The notes under the pieces are model-generated. The model saw only the letters and a list, made by a program, of their open reading frames with translations. It did no database searches and was not told the DNA's origin. A DNA stretch of 7,120 nucleotides, from positions 1 to 7,120 of the forward strand of contig JACIWM010000061.1 of assembly GCA_014360945.1 (NCBI GenBank). Reading direction: 5' to 3'. Shown here piece after piece: positions 1-6,548 of this stretch (within the stretch, counting starts at the first letter, position 1; the number at the start of each line of letters is the position of its first letter). Position numbers and translations under genes: made by a program. This DNA comes from Candidatus Bipolaricaulota bacterium (GTDB lineage Bacteria; Bipolaricaulota; Bipolaricaulia; Bipolaricaulales; Bipolaricaulaceae).

Positions 1-381
1 TTTTGGTCCGCCACTTGCCCGGACTGCCACGTGATGAAAGCTTGGCTTGCGGAGCTCGCCCAAGAGTATCCGGAGCTGAAAATTGTGGAGCACGAGGTCA
101 CCTTTGAGCCGGATAACTGGCGGCTTATGGTTACTTTGGCCCGCGCGTACGGTCTCAAAGAGGAGACGGTGCCCACCGTGTTTGTGGGGAGTTTGGCCAT
201 CACCGGGATCGGTCGTGCCGTGGAGCTCAGGATTCGGGAGGAAGTGGAGCGGTGTATAGCTCAGGGCTGTCCATCGCCCATGGAACGCCTTCCGGAAAAA
301 CGCGCGCGGGTCCTGAGCCCCCTGGAGATCGCTCTCCTTTTGGGGATCGTGGTGGTGGTCTTGTTTTTCGTGATCCGATGA
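1..381 (+). CDS. Thioredoxin-fold protein with C-terminal membrane anchor (5' partial)
   Basis: The reading frame is open from the first base, so the start and any signal peptide lie outside the window; 126 residues are visible. They open with FWSATCPDCH, a thioredoxin-type CXXC (visible residues 6-9) at the start of an alpha helix. The cis-proline loop follows as VPTVFVG (Pro58). The domain closes with CPSPMERL, and a single hydrophobic helix (about 105-125) ends the protein. Known of the family: such proteins exchange dithiol/disulfide with partner proteins. The domain is paralogous to the two thioredoxin-like domains of the gene at 782, which sit between a signal sequence and a membrane domain. 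I therefore infer that this one is also extracytoplasmic and tethered by its C-terminal helix. Two extra cysteines, Cys85 and Cys90 (C-IAQG-C), are replaced by alanine in the first domain of the gene at 782. The stop overlaps the next start as ATGA, indicating translational coupling with arsC. The exact partner is unknown. Confidence 0.85.
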   Translation, partial: FWSATCPDCHVMKAWLAELAQEYPELKIVEHEVTFEPDNWRLMVTLARAYGLKEETVPTVFVGSLAITGIGRAVELRIREEVERCIAQGCPSPMERLPEKRARVLSPLEIALLLGIVVVVLFFVIR

Positions 382-815
382 AGACGCGGGTTCTGTTTTT
401 GTGCACGCACAATTCTGCCCGCTCCCAGATGGCGGAGGGGCTTTTGCGGGCCCTGGGTGGGGACCGGTTCGAGGTGGCCAGCGCCGGCCATAAACCCACG
501 GAAGTTCATCCCTTGGCCATCGCCGCCATGCGGGAGATCGGGATCGATATCTCCAATCAGCGCGCCAAAAACGTCGCGGAGTTTTTGGGACAGACCTTTG
601 ATTACGTAGTGACCCTCTGCGGCGACGATGCTCCCGGTTCCTGTCCGTTTTTCCCGGGAGGCAAAAACTATATTCACGTCCCGTTCCCCGATCCCTCTTC
701 CGGTGGGATCGAGGAATTCCGTAAAGTACGCGACGCCCTCAAGGATTGGATTGTGGAGACATTTTTGAAAAGGGGAGGCCAATGCGCAGAGCGTTATTGT
801 CCGCATTGCTCGTGA
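378..815 (+). CDS. arsC: Arsenate reductase, thioredoxin-coupled low-molecular-weight phosphatase fold
   Basis: This is a 145-residue cytoplasmic protein. The N-terminal LFLCTHNSARSQMAEG is the phosphate-binding CX5R loop (Cys9, Arg15) of the LMW protein-tyrosine-phosphatase fold. The two further cysteines of thioredoxin-linked arsenate reductases are present at Cys81 and Cys89 (TLCGDDAPGSCP), and the Asp-Pro general-acid loop is at 105-106 (FPDPSS). In that family arsenate is reduced to arsenite through a Cys9/Cys81/Cys89 relay and the final disulfide is reduced by thioredoxin. Cys81 and Cys89 are eight residues apart, against seven as I recall for the S. aureus enzyme. The ATG at 378 is chosen because the conserved strand begins there and it forms ATGA with the previous stop; no strong ribosome site is seen. 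The last 34 bases overlap the next gene and encode a cysteine-rich tail (CAERYCPHCS) not expected in the family. A plain tyrosine phosphatase is less likely given the extra cysteines. Confidence 0.9.
   Translation: MKTRVLFLCTHNSARSQMAEGLLRALGGDRFEVASAGHKPTEVHPLAIAAMREIGIDISNQRAKNVAEFLGQTFDYVVTLCGDDAPGSCPFFPGGKNYIHVPFPDPSSGGIEEFRKVRDALKDWIVETFLKRGGQCAERYCPHCS
771..778 (+). promoter_or_regulatory. Ribosome binding site that sets the start at 782
   Basis: AGGGGAGG lies inside the end of arsC, three bases before the ATG at 782. It favours this ATG over the in-frame TTG at 746. The short spacing suggests that the upstream AGGG part may do the pairing. The following residues (MRRALLSALL) form a basic then hydrophobic export signal, which supports the choice; starting at 746 would put acidic, cysteine-containing residues ahead of it. 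Confidence 0.7.
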
Positions 816-2245
816 TTTTCGGGCTGGTCGGGTTTTCCGTAGAGGTCCTGTTCTTCTACGACGAGGGCTGCCCCCATTGCAAGGAGGTCTGGGGATTTCT
901 TGAGGAACTTCAAGCCCAAGGCCTGCAGTTCGAGCTCAAGACCTACGAGATCCACAAGCCCGAGAACTGGCAGCTTTTGTATCGGCTCCTTTCCGTGTAC
1001 GGCGCGGATGTCGGGCCGGTGCCCATGATTTTTGTGGGCGATGTGGCCGTGGTGTCCAACACCTTCTATGGGCTTGCTCCTGAGCCCATGGTTTACGAGG
1101 GGCTGGCTTACCAGATGGTGTTGGAGGAGGTGATCCGCAAGGCCATTGCGGAGAATGCGCCCTCGCCCCTTTCCCGTCTTCCGGCCGCGGCCACCACCGC
1201 CGTCCTTTTCCTTCCGCCCCAGGAAACGCCGGAGGTCTTTTTCTACGAGACATTAGCGGCCGGGCTCGTTGCGGATTTTCCCGAGCTTGGATTGCAGGTG
1301 TTGGACCCCACCACTCCCGAGGGGCAAGACCGGCTGGAGAAACTTTTGCGCCTCTACGGCGCTAAAGGTGAAGCGCCCGCCCTTTTTGTGGGTGACCTCG
1401 CGTTGGTGGGTGGGAGGCTTTACCTTCCCCGAAAGGAGCCCATTCCTTATCCGAGCGCCGAGGGAGAGGAAGCTTTGCGAGAAGAGGTGGCCAAAGCCGT
1501 TGCCGAAAAAGCCCCGTCCCCGCTGGATCGTCTGGCACTGCGGGAGAAGCTCACCCTTGGAGCCGTGGTGGCCGGCGCGGCCTTGGACTCCATCAACCCC
1601 TGCGATCTTGCCGTGTTGGTTCTCCTCTTGGGAACGCTTCTTGTGGTGGGAAAGCGCACGAAAGTGATCTGGGCCGGCCTCGCCTTCGCCGCTGGTGTCT
1701 TCGTCACCTATTACATTACCGGGTTTGTCCTCTATTCCATCCTCGGCATCACCGTGGGCACGCGTTCCTTCCGGGCCCCCTTTATTTACGCCGTTTCCTC
1801 TCTAGCCATTTTGGTAGGCCTTTGGGAGATGAAGGACCTTCTTTGGTACGGGAAGTGGTTCTCCATCGAGGTTCCGGAGCGCTGGAAACCCTCGGTGAAA
1901 AAGATCACATCCAAGGCCATCTCCATCCCTGGCGCGTTTGTGGTGGGCTTAATTGATGCCCTGTTTTTGGCTCCCTGCACCTCCGGGCCGTACCTTGTTA
2001 TCCTGACCCTTCTTTCCCAGACAACCACCCGTCTCCAAGGGGCCTTATGGCTCCTCCTTTACAACTTCATCTTCATCCTGCCCATGGTGGCTGTGGCCTT
2101 TTTGGTGCATCTTGGGGTGACCACCACGGCCCGGGCCGAGCGCTGGCGGAAGGCCCGTTTGGGCTGGCTCCACTTCACCACCGGATTGGTGATGGTCCTC
2201 CTTGGTGCGGGAATGATCGTGGGCACTTATTTAGGCTATTTGTGA
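782..2245 (+). CDS. Double thioredoxin-like domain fused to CcdA/DsbD-type transmembrane electron transporter
   Basis: The product has 487 residues from the ATG at 782. Residues 1-19 are an export signal or first anchor (MRRALLSALLVIFGLVGFS). Residues 20-135 form a thioredoxin-like domain with active-site CPHC (30-33) and cis-proline Pro81 (PVPMIFVG). Residues 138-253 form a second copy without cysteines. Residues 256-487 hold about six membrane helices (roughly 258-289, 296-322, 332-350, 383-411, 419-445, 461-486), with one cysteine in helix 1 (INPCDL, Cys274) and one in helix 4 (LAPCTSGP, Cys399). This is the paired-cysteine layout of CcdA and the DsbD beta domain. Known of the family: these cysteines take electrons from cytoplasmic thioredoxin and pass them to extracytoplasmic thiol proteins. 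The protein has exactly four cysteines, the two pairs needed. I infer that it reduces its own N-terminal domain and perhaps the anchored thioredoxin encoded at 1-381. The physiological target (cytochrome c assembly, disulfide repair or other) cannot be told. Confidence 0.88.
   Translation: MRRALLSALLVIFGLVGFSVEVLFFYDEGCPHCKEVWGFLEELQAQGLQFELKTYEIHKPENWQLLYRLLSVYGADVGPVPMIFVGDVAVVSNTFYGLAPEPMVYEGLAYQMVLEEVIRKAIAENAPSPLSRLPAAATTAVLFLPPQETPEVFFYETLAAGLVADFPELGLQVLDPTTPEGQDRLEKLLRLYGAKGEAPALFVGDLALVGGRLYLPRKEPIPYPSAEGEEALREEVAKAVAEKAPSPLDRLALREKLTLGAVVAGAALDSINPCDLAVLVLLLGTLLVVGKRTKVIWAGLAFAAGVFVTYYITGFVLYSILGITVGTRSFRAPFIYAVSSLAILVGLWEMKDLLWYGKWFSIEVPERWKPSVKKITSKAISIPGAFVVGLIDALFLAPCTSGPYLVILTLLSQTTTRLQGALWLLLYNFIFILPMVAVAFLVHLGVTTTARAERWRKARLGWLHFTTGLVMVLLGAGMIVGTYLGYL
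1193..1540 (+). other. Degenerate, cysteine-free thioredoxin-like domain
   Basis: This is the second thioredoxin-like domain of the gene at 782. Aligned without gaps at its start to the first domain, the CPHC positions (30-33) become Thr149-Pro150-Glu151-Val152; only the proline is kept. The central LLRLYGAKGEAPALFVGDLALVG matches LLSVYGADVGPVPMIFVGDVAVV of domain one, and KAPSPLDRL matches NAPSPLSRL. It cannot do dithiol chemistry itself. I infer a structural, docking or spacer role between the active domain and the membrane. Confidence 0.8.
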
Positions 2246-2314
2246 AGATTGCTATTTTGGGGTAACTTTAAAAACTCGCCGGAGACTCCAGCCAGACTCA
2301 TGAGGGGGTGTTGA
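2246..2314 (+). promoter_or_regulatory. 69-base gap before the trehalose gene, with ribosome binding site and possible weak promoter
   Basis: AGGGGG at 2303-2308 lies six bases before the TTG at 2315 and is a plausible ribosome binding site. The gap is AT-richer on its left side. A weak promoter can be drawn with TTGTGA (2240-2245) and TAACTT (2263-2268) at 17-base spacing, but the -10 match is poor. The 8-base palindrome CTCATGAG (2297-2304) overlaps the ribosome site, and AGACTC occurs twice (2283 and 2294). No terminator-like hairpin with a T run follows the gene that ends at 2245, so read-through transcription is possible. Confidence 0.35.
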
Positions 2315-4483
2315 TTGGGCCGGCTCATCATTATTTCCAACCGCCTTCCCGTATCCGTAGAAAAGGGGAGAAAAGGGTGGGAGCTTAAAACCAGCGTAGG
2401 TGGGTTGGCCACCGGACTTTCCTCCTTTCACGCCACGGGGAACAACCTGTGGGTGGGTTGGCCGGGCACTGCGCGGGAGTCGTTGAACCGGAGTCGAAGC
2501 GCCGTGCAGAAGGTGTTGGAGGAACGCCGCTTTCTTCCGATTTGGCTTTCGGCGGATGAGGTTCACGCTTTCTATTACGGGTTCAGCAATCGCACGCTCT
2601 GGCCTCTTTTTCACTACTTTCCCCAGTATGCTGTTTTCGAAAAGCGCTTTTGGGAAGGGTATCGCGCGGTCAACCTGAAGTTCGCCGAGGCTCTTTACAG
2701 AATTGCCACAAATGACGATGTGTTTTGGGTCCACGACTACCATCTTTTGCTCTTGCCCCAATTCTTGCGTGAGGAATTTCCTACCGCAAAAATCGGGTTT
2801 TTCTTGCACATTCCTTTCCCTTCCTATGAGCTTTTCCGCACGCTTCCTTGGCGTGAGGAGATCCTCCAGGGAATGCTGGGTGCCGACCTCGTGGGCTTTC
2901 ACACCTTTGGCTATGCCGCTCACTTTCTGGACTGTGTCCATGCCCTGTTGGGGTATGAGCACGTTCTCGGCGAGGTTGTCGTGGGCGAACGCCGGGTCCG
3001 GGTGGACGCTTTTCCCATGGGGATTGACTATGCTCGCTTTTCCTCAAGCGCCCCGGATCCCGCCCTGGCCAAGGAAGTGGCCCGCATCCGCAAATCCGGG
3101 GAACTCCGGGTCCTTCTCTCCATTGACCGCATGGACTACACCAAAGGCTTGGTGGAACGGCTTTTGGCCTTCGACGAATTTCTCAGCCGGAACCCGCGGT
3201 TCAAGGAGCGCGTAGTTTTCATCATGCTTCTTGTCCCGTCGCGGACGCGGGTGAAAGAGTACCGGGAGTTGAAGAAACAGGTGGACGAGCTCATCGGACA
3301 GATCAATGGAAAGCACGGCACGGTAGGATGGACGCCCATTCGCTACATGTATCGCACGCTTCCGTTTCAGGAGCTTTTGGCGCTGTACCACGCGGCGGAT
3401 GTGCTTTTGGTGACCTCCCTCCGGGACGGCATGAATCTGGTGGCCAAGGAATACGTGGCGAGCAAGGCGGACGGACGCGGTATGGTCGTTCTCAGCGAAT
3501 TCGCGGGCGCTTCCTTAGAGCTCCCGGAAGCTTTGGTGGTCAACCCCCACGATGTGACCGGCTTGGCGGAGGCCATCGAGAGGGCCCTCACCATGTCCGA
3601 CGAGGAAAAAGTCCACAGGATGAGGATCATGCAGGAGCGTTTGCGCCGCCATGACGTGCACCATTGGGCCTCCTCTTTCCTCCGGGCTTTGAAAGAAAGC
3701 GGCGAAACCAAGGTTGTGCCGCTTGGGCCTGAGGTCCGCAAACAACTGCTGGCCTCTTTTCAGAAATCCTCCTTGCGTGTTCTGTTCCTCGATTACGATG
3801 GCACGTTGGTTCCGCTGGTTTCCGAGCCCCAAGCGGCCAAGCCGGATCGTGCGCTTAAAGCTCTGCTTCACCGACTGGCTGTCCTCCCGGGCACGGAGGT
3901 GGTGGTGGTAAGCGGTCGGCCTCGGGAGGTGCTGGATGCTTGGCTTGGCCGCCTCCCGGTGAGCTTAGTGGCCGAGCACGGAGGGTGGATCAGGGAAAGA
4001 GGGCAGCCCTGGCGATCCTGGGGAGCAAACGTAGACCCATCTTGGAAAACAAAAATTCGTCCCATCATGGAGGAGTTCGCCGAGCGGCTCCCCGGCGCTT
4101 TTGTGGAGGAAAAGGTCTTCACCTTAGCCTTGCACTATCGCCGGGCCAATCCGCAGGCGGCCAAGACCTTGATCCGCGAGTTGAAAACCACCCTGGTGGA
4201 GCTTACCGCGCACACCGAGCTCCAGGTCATGGAGGGCCATAAGGTCATCGAAGTGAAAGCCGGCCCGTTCTCCAAAGGCCAAGCCGTCCGGAAATGGCTG
4301 GAGGGGAAGCGCTGGGAGTTCATCCTGGCCTGTGGTGATGACCGCACCGACGAGGACATGTTTCGCGCCTTGCCCAAACATGCCTGGACAATCAAGGTAG
4401 GCCAAGGTCATACTCAAGCTCGGTTTTTCCTTCCCCACCCGCGCGAGCTTCGGAGGATTCTCGCCGCCCTTCTCAAGCCCTAG
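2315..4483 (+). CDS. otsA/otsB: Bifunctional trehalose-6-phosphate synthase/phosphatase (OtsA-OtsB fusion)
   Basis: This 722-residue cytoplasmic enzyme makes trehalose. Residues 1-470 are a GT20 synthase joining nucleotide-glucose and glucose 6-phosphate. Visible motifs are SNRLPV (8-13), the glycine loop VGGLATGL (28-35), YYGFSNRTLW (87-96), HDYHLL (140-145), HIPFPSYELFR (165-175), FPMGID (233-238), DRMDYTKG (271-278, phosphate-binding Arg272 and Lys277) and LRDGMNLVAKEY (369-380). Residues 487-722 are a HAD phosphatase that removes the phosphate: DYDGT (493-497, nucleophile Asp493), SGRP (533-536), Lys654 in GPFSKGQA, and GDDRTDED (674-681). All key residues of both halves are kept, so both activities are expected. 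The linker is short (about 470-486). The TTG at 2315 is the only sensible start: the codon before it (2312-2314) is an in-frame TGA and the conserved first strand (RLIIISNR) begins at residue 3. Trehalose usually serves as an osmotic, heat or desiccation protectant. Separate otsA and otsB genes are the common bacterial form; fusions are known. Confidence 0.95.
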   Translation: MGRLIIISNRLPVSVEKGRKGWELKTSVGGLATGLSSFHATGNNLWVGWPGTARESLNRSRSAVQKVLEERRFLPIWLSADEVHAFYYGFSNRTLWPLFHYFPQYAVFEKRFWEGYRAVNLKFAEALYRIATNDDVFWVHDYHLLLLPQFLREEFPTAKIGFFLHIPFPSYELFRTLPWREEILQGMLGADLVGFHTFGYAAHFLDCVHALLGYEHVLGEVVVGERRVRVDAFPMGIDYARFSSSAPDPALAKEVARIRKSGELRVLLSIDRMDYTKGLVERLLAFDEFLSRNPRFKERVVFIMLLVPSRTRVKEYRELKKQVDELIGQINGKHGTVGWTPIRYMYRTLPFQELLALYHAADVLLVTSLRDGMNLVAKEYVASKADGRGMVVLSEFAGASLELPEALVVNPHDVTGLAEAIERALTMSDEEKVHRMRIMQERLRRHDVHHWASSFLRALKESGETKVVPLGPEVRKQLLASFQKSSLRVLFLDYDGTLVPLVSEPQAAKPDRALKALLHRLAVLPGTEVVVVSGRPREVLDAWLGRLPVSLVAEHGGWIRERGQPWRSWGANVDPSWKTKIRPIMEEFAERLPGAFVEEKVFTLALHYRRANPQAAKTLIRELKTTLVELTAHTELQVMEGHKVIEVKAGPFSKGQAVRKWLEGKRWEFILACGDDRTDEDMFRALPKHAWTIKVGQGHTQARFFLPHPRELRRILAALLKP
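4473..4483. other. Convergent 3' overlap of the trehalose and ABC exporter genes
   Basis: The TAG of the trehalose gene (4481-4483) lies inside the reverse-strand ABC gene, and that gene's TGA (4475-4473) lies inside the trehalose gene. There is no intergenic space for a shared terminator, so transcripts from the two sides must either end inside the opposing gene or run antisense into it. Confidence 0.9.
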
Positions 4484-6548
4484 AATCCGAAGCCCCCGCA
4501 AACTGCAGTTGCCAGAGGGCCCAGAAGAGGCCCTTCTTTGCCAAAAGCTCCGCGAGCGTCCCTTCCTCCACGAGTTCCCCTTCGTGAATGACAAGGACCC
4601 GGTCGGCGTTTCTTATGGTGGAAAGCCGGTGGGCAATGGCAATGGTCGTGCGCCCGGCCATGAGTTTCTCCAGCGCCGCTTGCACCAAGGCCTCGGTGTG
4701 GGAGTCCACATTGGCCGTGGCCTCATCGAGGATGACGATCTTCGGATCCGCGGCCACCGCCCGCGCCAGGGAAAGGAGCTGCCGTTCGCCTAAAGAAATA
4801 CGCATCCCTCGCTCTTTCACGTCCGTGGCGTAGCCTTCGGGAAGCCGGAGGATGTAGTCGTGCACGCCCACAAGTTTGGCCGCACGTTCCGCCTCTTCCC
4901 GGCTTAATCCTCCGTTCCACATCCGAATGTTTTCCCAAACGTTCCCGGTGAAGAGGAACACGTCCTGCGGCACCAAGGCCACATTTTTTCGGTATTCCGC
5001 AAGATCCAGGTCCTCGAGGGGGACGCCGTCGATGAGGATCCTTCCTTTTTGCGGCCGATAGAACCCAAGGACGAGGCTTATGATCGTGGTCTTCCCCGCG
5101 CCGGTGGGACCGACGATGGCGATCTTCTCTCCCGGCCGCACCCGGAACGAGACACCTTTCAGCACCCAATCCTCATCGTTGTAGGCAAACCAAACATCGC
5201 GGAATTCGATTTCTCCGCGCAGTGCGGGCACCGGCTTTTTTCCGGACGGTTCCCGCGGGAGGTCCAAAAAGTAAAAGATGCGCTCCGCCGCGGCCATCGC
5301 CGCCTGAAGCACGTTGTATTCCTCGGAGAACCGCACCAATGGCTGGAACAGGTTCCGGATGTAGCTGGTGAAGGCGATGAGTCCGCCCAGGGTGAAAACT
5401 CCGGCCAAAACACCGCGGCCGCCGTACCAAATGAGGAAGGCCAAAGCCACGTTTTGCATCACTGCCACCGCCGGCCCGAAAAGCCCGAAGGCCATGATCG
5501 TGCGCATCTGAGCCCTTAGGAATTCCCGGTTTATTTCCCGAAAACGCTGGAAGCTCCGAAGCTCCTGGCGGAAAAGCTGGATCACGGTGATCCCCGAGAG
5601 GCTCTCCGCCAGATACGCATTGAGCTGGGCCAGGATCCTTCGGGCCTCGCGGTATGCGGCCCGCGCTTTCCGCCGGAACGAGAAGGCCAGGGCCCCGATC
5701 ACGGGAGCAAAGGCCAAAAGGAGGAGGGTGAGCCGCGCGTTCATCCGAAACATGATGGCCAGGACCCCCAGCATCATGAAGAAGTCCTGGATCAAGTTCA
5801 CCAAAGCCCGGGTGTACATCTCGTTTATGGCGGCAACGTCGTTGGTGGCCCGGGTCACAAGGCGTCCAACCGGCTCGCGGTCCAGGATGCTCATGGGAAG
5901 CCGCAAAAGATGGGAAAAAATCTCCCGGCGCATGTCGAACATGATGCGCTGGCCCGCGGAGTACAGGGTGTAGACCCGGCCGTAGCCAAGTCCAAAGCGC
6001 ATAATGAGGAAGCCAAGGAAGATCAGGGCCAAAATGCCAAGCAGTCGATACTGCGGGGCCCTAAGGGTCCAAATTTCCTTTCGCGGAAGGTTCTTCAGCC
6101 CCTCCTCGGAAATGGCGTATCCGTCGGATGTGGGGAAGAAAAGGTGAGGATGCCGAAGGGCTACCTCCGCTTCCGGAGAATCCTTGGGGATCAAAAGCCA
6201 GCGGCCAGCTATGGCCCCGCGGAGCTCCAGCTCCTCCCGCAGCTCCCCAGGAAGATCCTTCTCCCGCACAAGATAGCGGCCTTCCCCAAGGTGAACGGCG
6301 TTTTCCGTGGGCGGAGTCTCGCTTTTTACCTCCACCCACGGGAGCACAAGGACCTCGTCCACGGCGATCTTGGTGATGTAGGGGAGGGCAAGCTCGAGCA
6401 CGGAGATTCCGCCGCTTAAGAGCAACGCGAAAAGGAAAAGCTTCCAATAGGGCCGAGCAAAGCGCAAAAGCCGGCGAAGAAGGCGCAGATCCAGGGCCTT
6501 CCCTAGCTGCTCCTCTTCCCAATGCGCGTGACTATGCGGTCCGATCAT
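4473..6548 (-). CDS. Heterodimeric ABC exporter subunit with extracytoplasmic insert (BmrD-like)
   Basis: This 691-residue inner-membrane half-transporter consists of an exporter membrane domain (about 30-425) and an ATPase domain (about 445-680). ATPase motifs: aromatic Tyr456, Walker A GPTGAGKTT (480-488), Q-loop Gln528, signature altered to ISLGERQ (584-590), Walker B KIVILDEA with catalytic Glu609, and switch His640. The usual length is about 580-600. The excess is an insert of about 95 residues (70-165) between helices 1 and 2, on the outer side of the membrane. The N-terminus has a HSHAH cluster, and no cysteine is seen anywhere. The start ATG overlaps the upstream subunit's TGA (ATGA). 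Known of the family: in heterodimeric exporters such as TM287/288 and BmrCD, one ATP site is degenerate. Here the degenerate site would use this subunit's signature, while the active site uses its Walker motifs plus the partner's LSGGQ. The layout resembles Bacillus BmrD, which also has an extra extracellular domain. The substrate (drug, lipid or peptide) is unknown. Confidence 0.92.
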   Translation of the reverse strand: MIGPHSHAHWEEEQLGKALDLRLLRRLLRFARPYWKLFLFALLLSGGISVLELALPYITKIAVDEVLVLPWVEVKSETPPTENAVHLGEGRYLVREKDLPGELREELELRGAIAGRWLLIPKDSPEAEVALRHPHLFFPTSDGYAISEEGLKNLPRKEIWTLRAPQYRLLGILALIFLGFLIMRFGLGYGRVYTLYSAGQRIMFDMRREIFSHLLRLPMSILDREPVGRLVTRATNDVAAINEMYTRALVNLIQDFFMMLGVLAIMFRMNARLTLLLLAFAPVIGALAFSFRRKARAAYREARRILAQLNAYLAESLSGITVIQLFRQELRSFQRFREINREFLRAQMRTIMAFGLFGPAVAVMQNVALAFLIWYGGRGVLAGVFTLGGLIAFTSYIRNLFQPLVRFSEEYNVLQAAMAAAERIFYFLDLPREPSGKKPVPALRGEIEFRDVWFAYNDEDWVLKGVSFRVRPGEKIAIVGPTGAGKTTIISLVLGFYRPQKGRILIDGVPLEDLDLAEYRKNVALVPQDVFLFTGNVWENIRMWNGGLSREEAERAAKLVGVHDYILRLPEGYATDVKERGMRISLGERQLLSLARAVAADPKIVILDEATANVDSHTEALVQAALEKLMAGRTTIAIAHRLSTIRNADRVLVIHEGELVEEGTLAELLAKKGLFWALWQLQFAGASDSRA
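6054..6341 (-). other. Extracytoplasmic insert domain of the ABC exporter subunit
   Basis: Residues about 70-165 lie between the first hydrophobic helix (about 36-68) and the second (about 167-185). They are hydrophilic and charged (HLGEGRYLVREKDLPGEL, then GRWLLIPKDSPEAE and SDGYAISEEGLKNLP) with no membrane segment. Given exporter topology the loop after helix 1 faces outward, so this is a small folded domain outside the membrane. GRYLV and DGYAI may be two related beta-hairpin units, but this is only an impression. Confidence 0.7.

Noticed and set aside
252..377. Longer N-terminus for ArsC from an earlier start at 252
   Set aside because: The extension is low-complexity, lies over the end of the upstream thioredoxin-fold gene in another frame, and the conserved ArsC strand begins exactly at the ATG at 378.
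746..781. Earlier TTG start (746) for the thioredoxin-CcdA protein
   Set aside because: It would place acidic residues before the export signal. The ATG at 782 has AGGGGAGG just upstream and begins a basic-hydrophobic signal.
261..806. 181-residue reverse-strand reading frame opposite arsC
   Set aside because: It has no recognisable domain and lies entirely opposite a well-supported gene; it is a shadow of GC-rich codon use.
2297..2304. CTCATGAG palindrome as a repressor operator
   Set aside because: Eight bases is too short and occurs by chance; it is kept only as a note in the gap entry.
2252..2962. 236-residue reverse-strand reading frame opposite the start of the trehalose gene
   Set aside because: Its protein shows no known motifs and it mirrors the conserved GT20 coding sequence. 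It also covers the 69-base gap, but no ribosome site or partner gene supports it.
4498..4513. Near-palindrome around CTGCAG after the trehalose stop, considered as a terminator
   Set aside because: It has no loop and no T run, and it lies inside the ABC coding region; it is more likely a chance palindrome.
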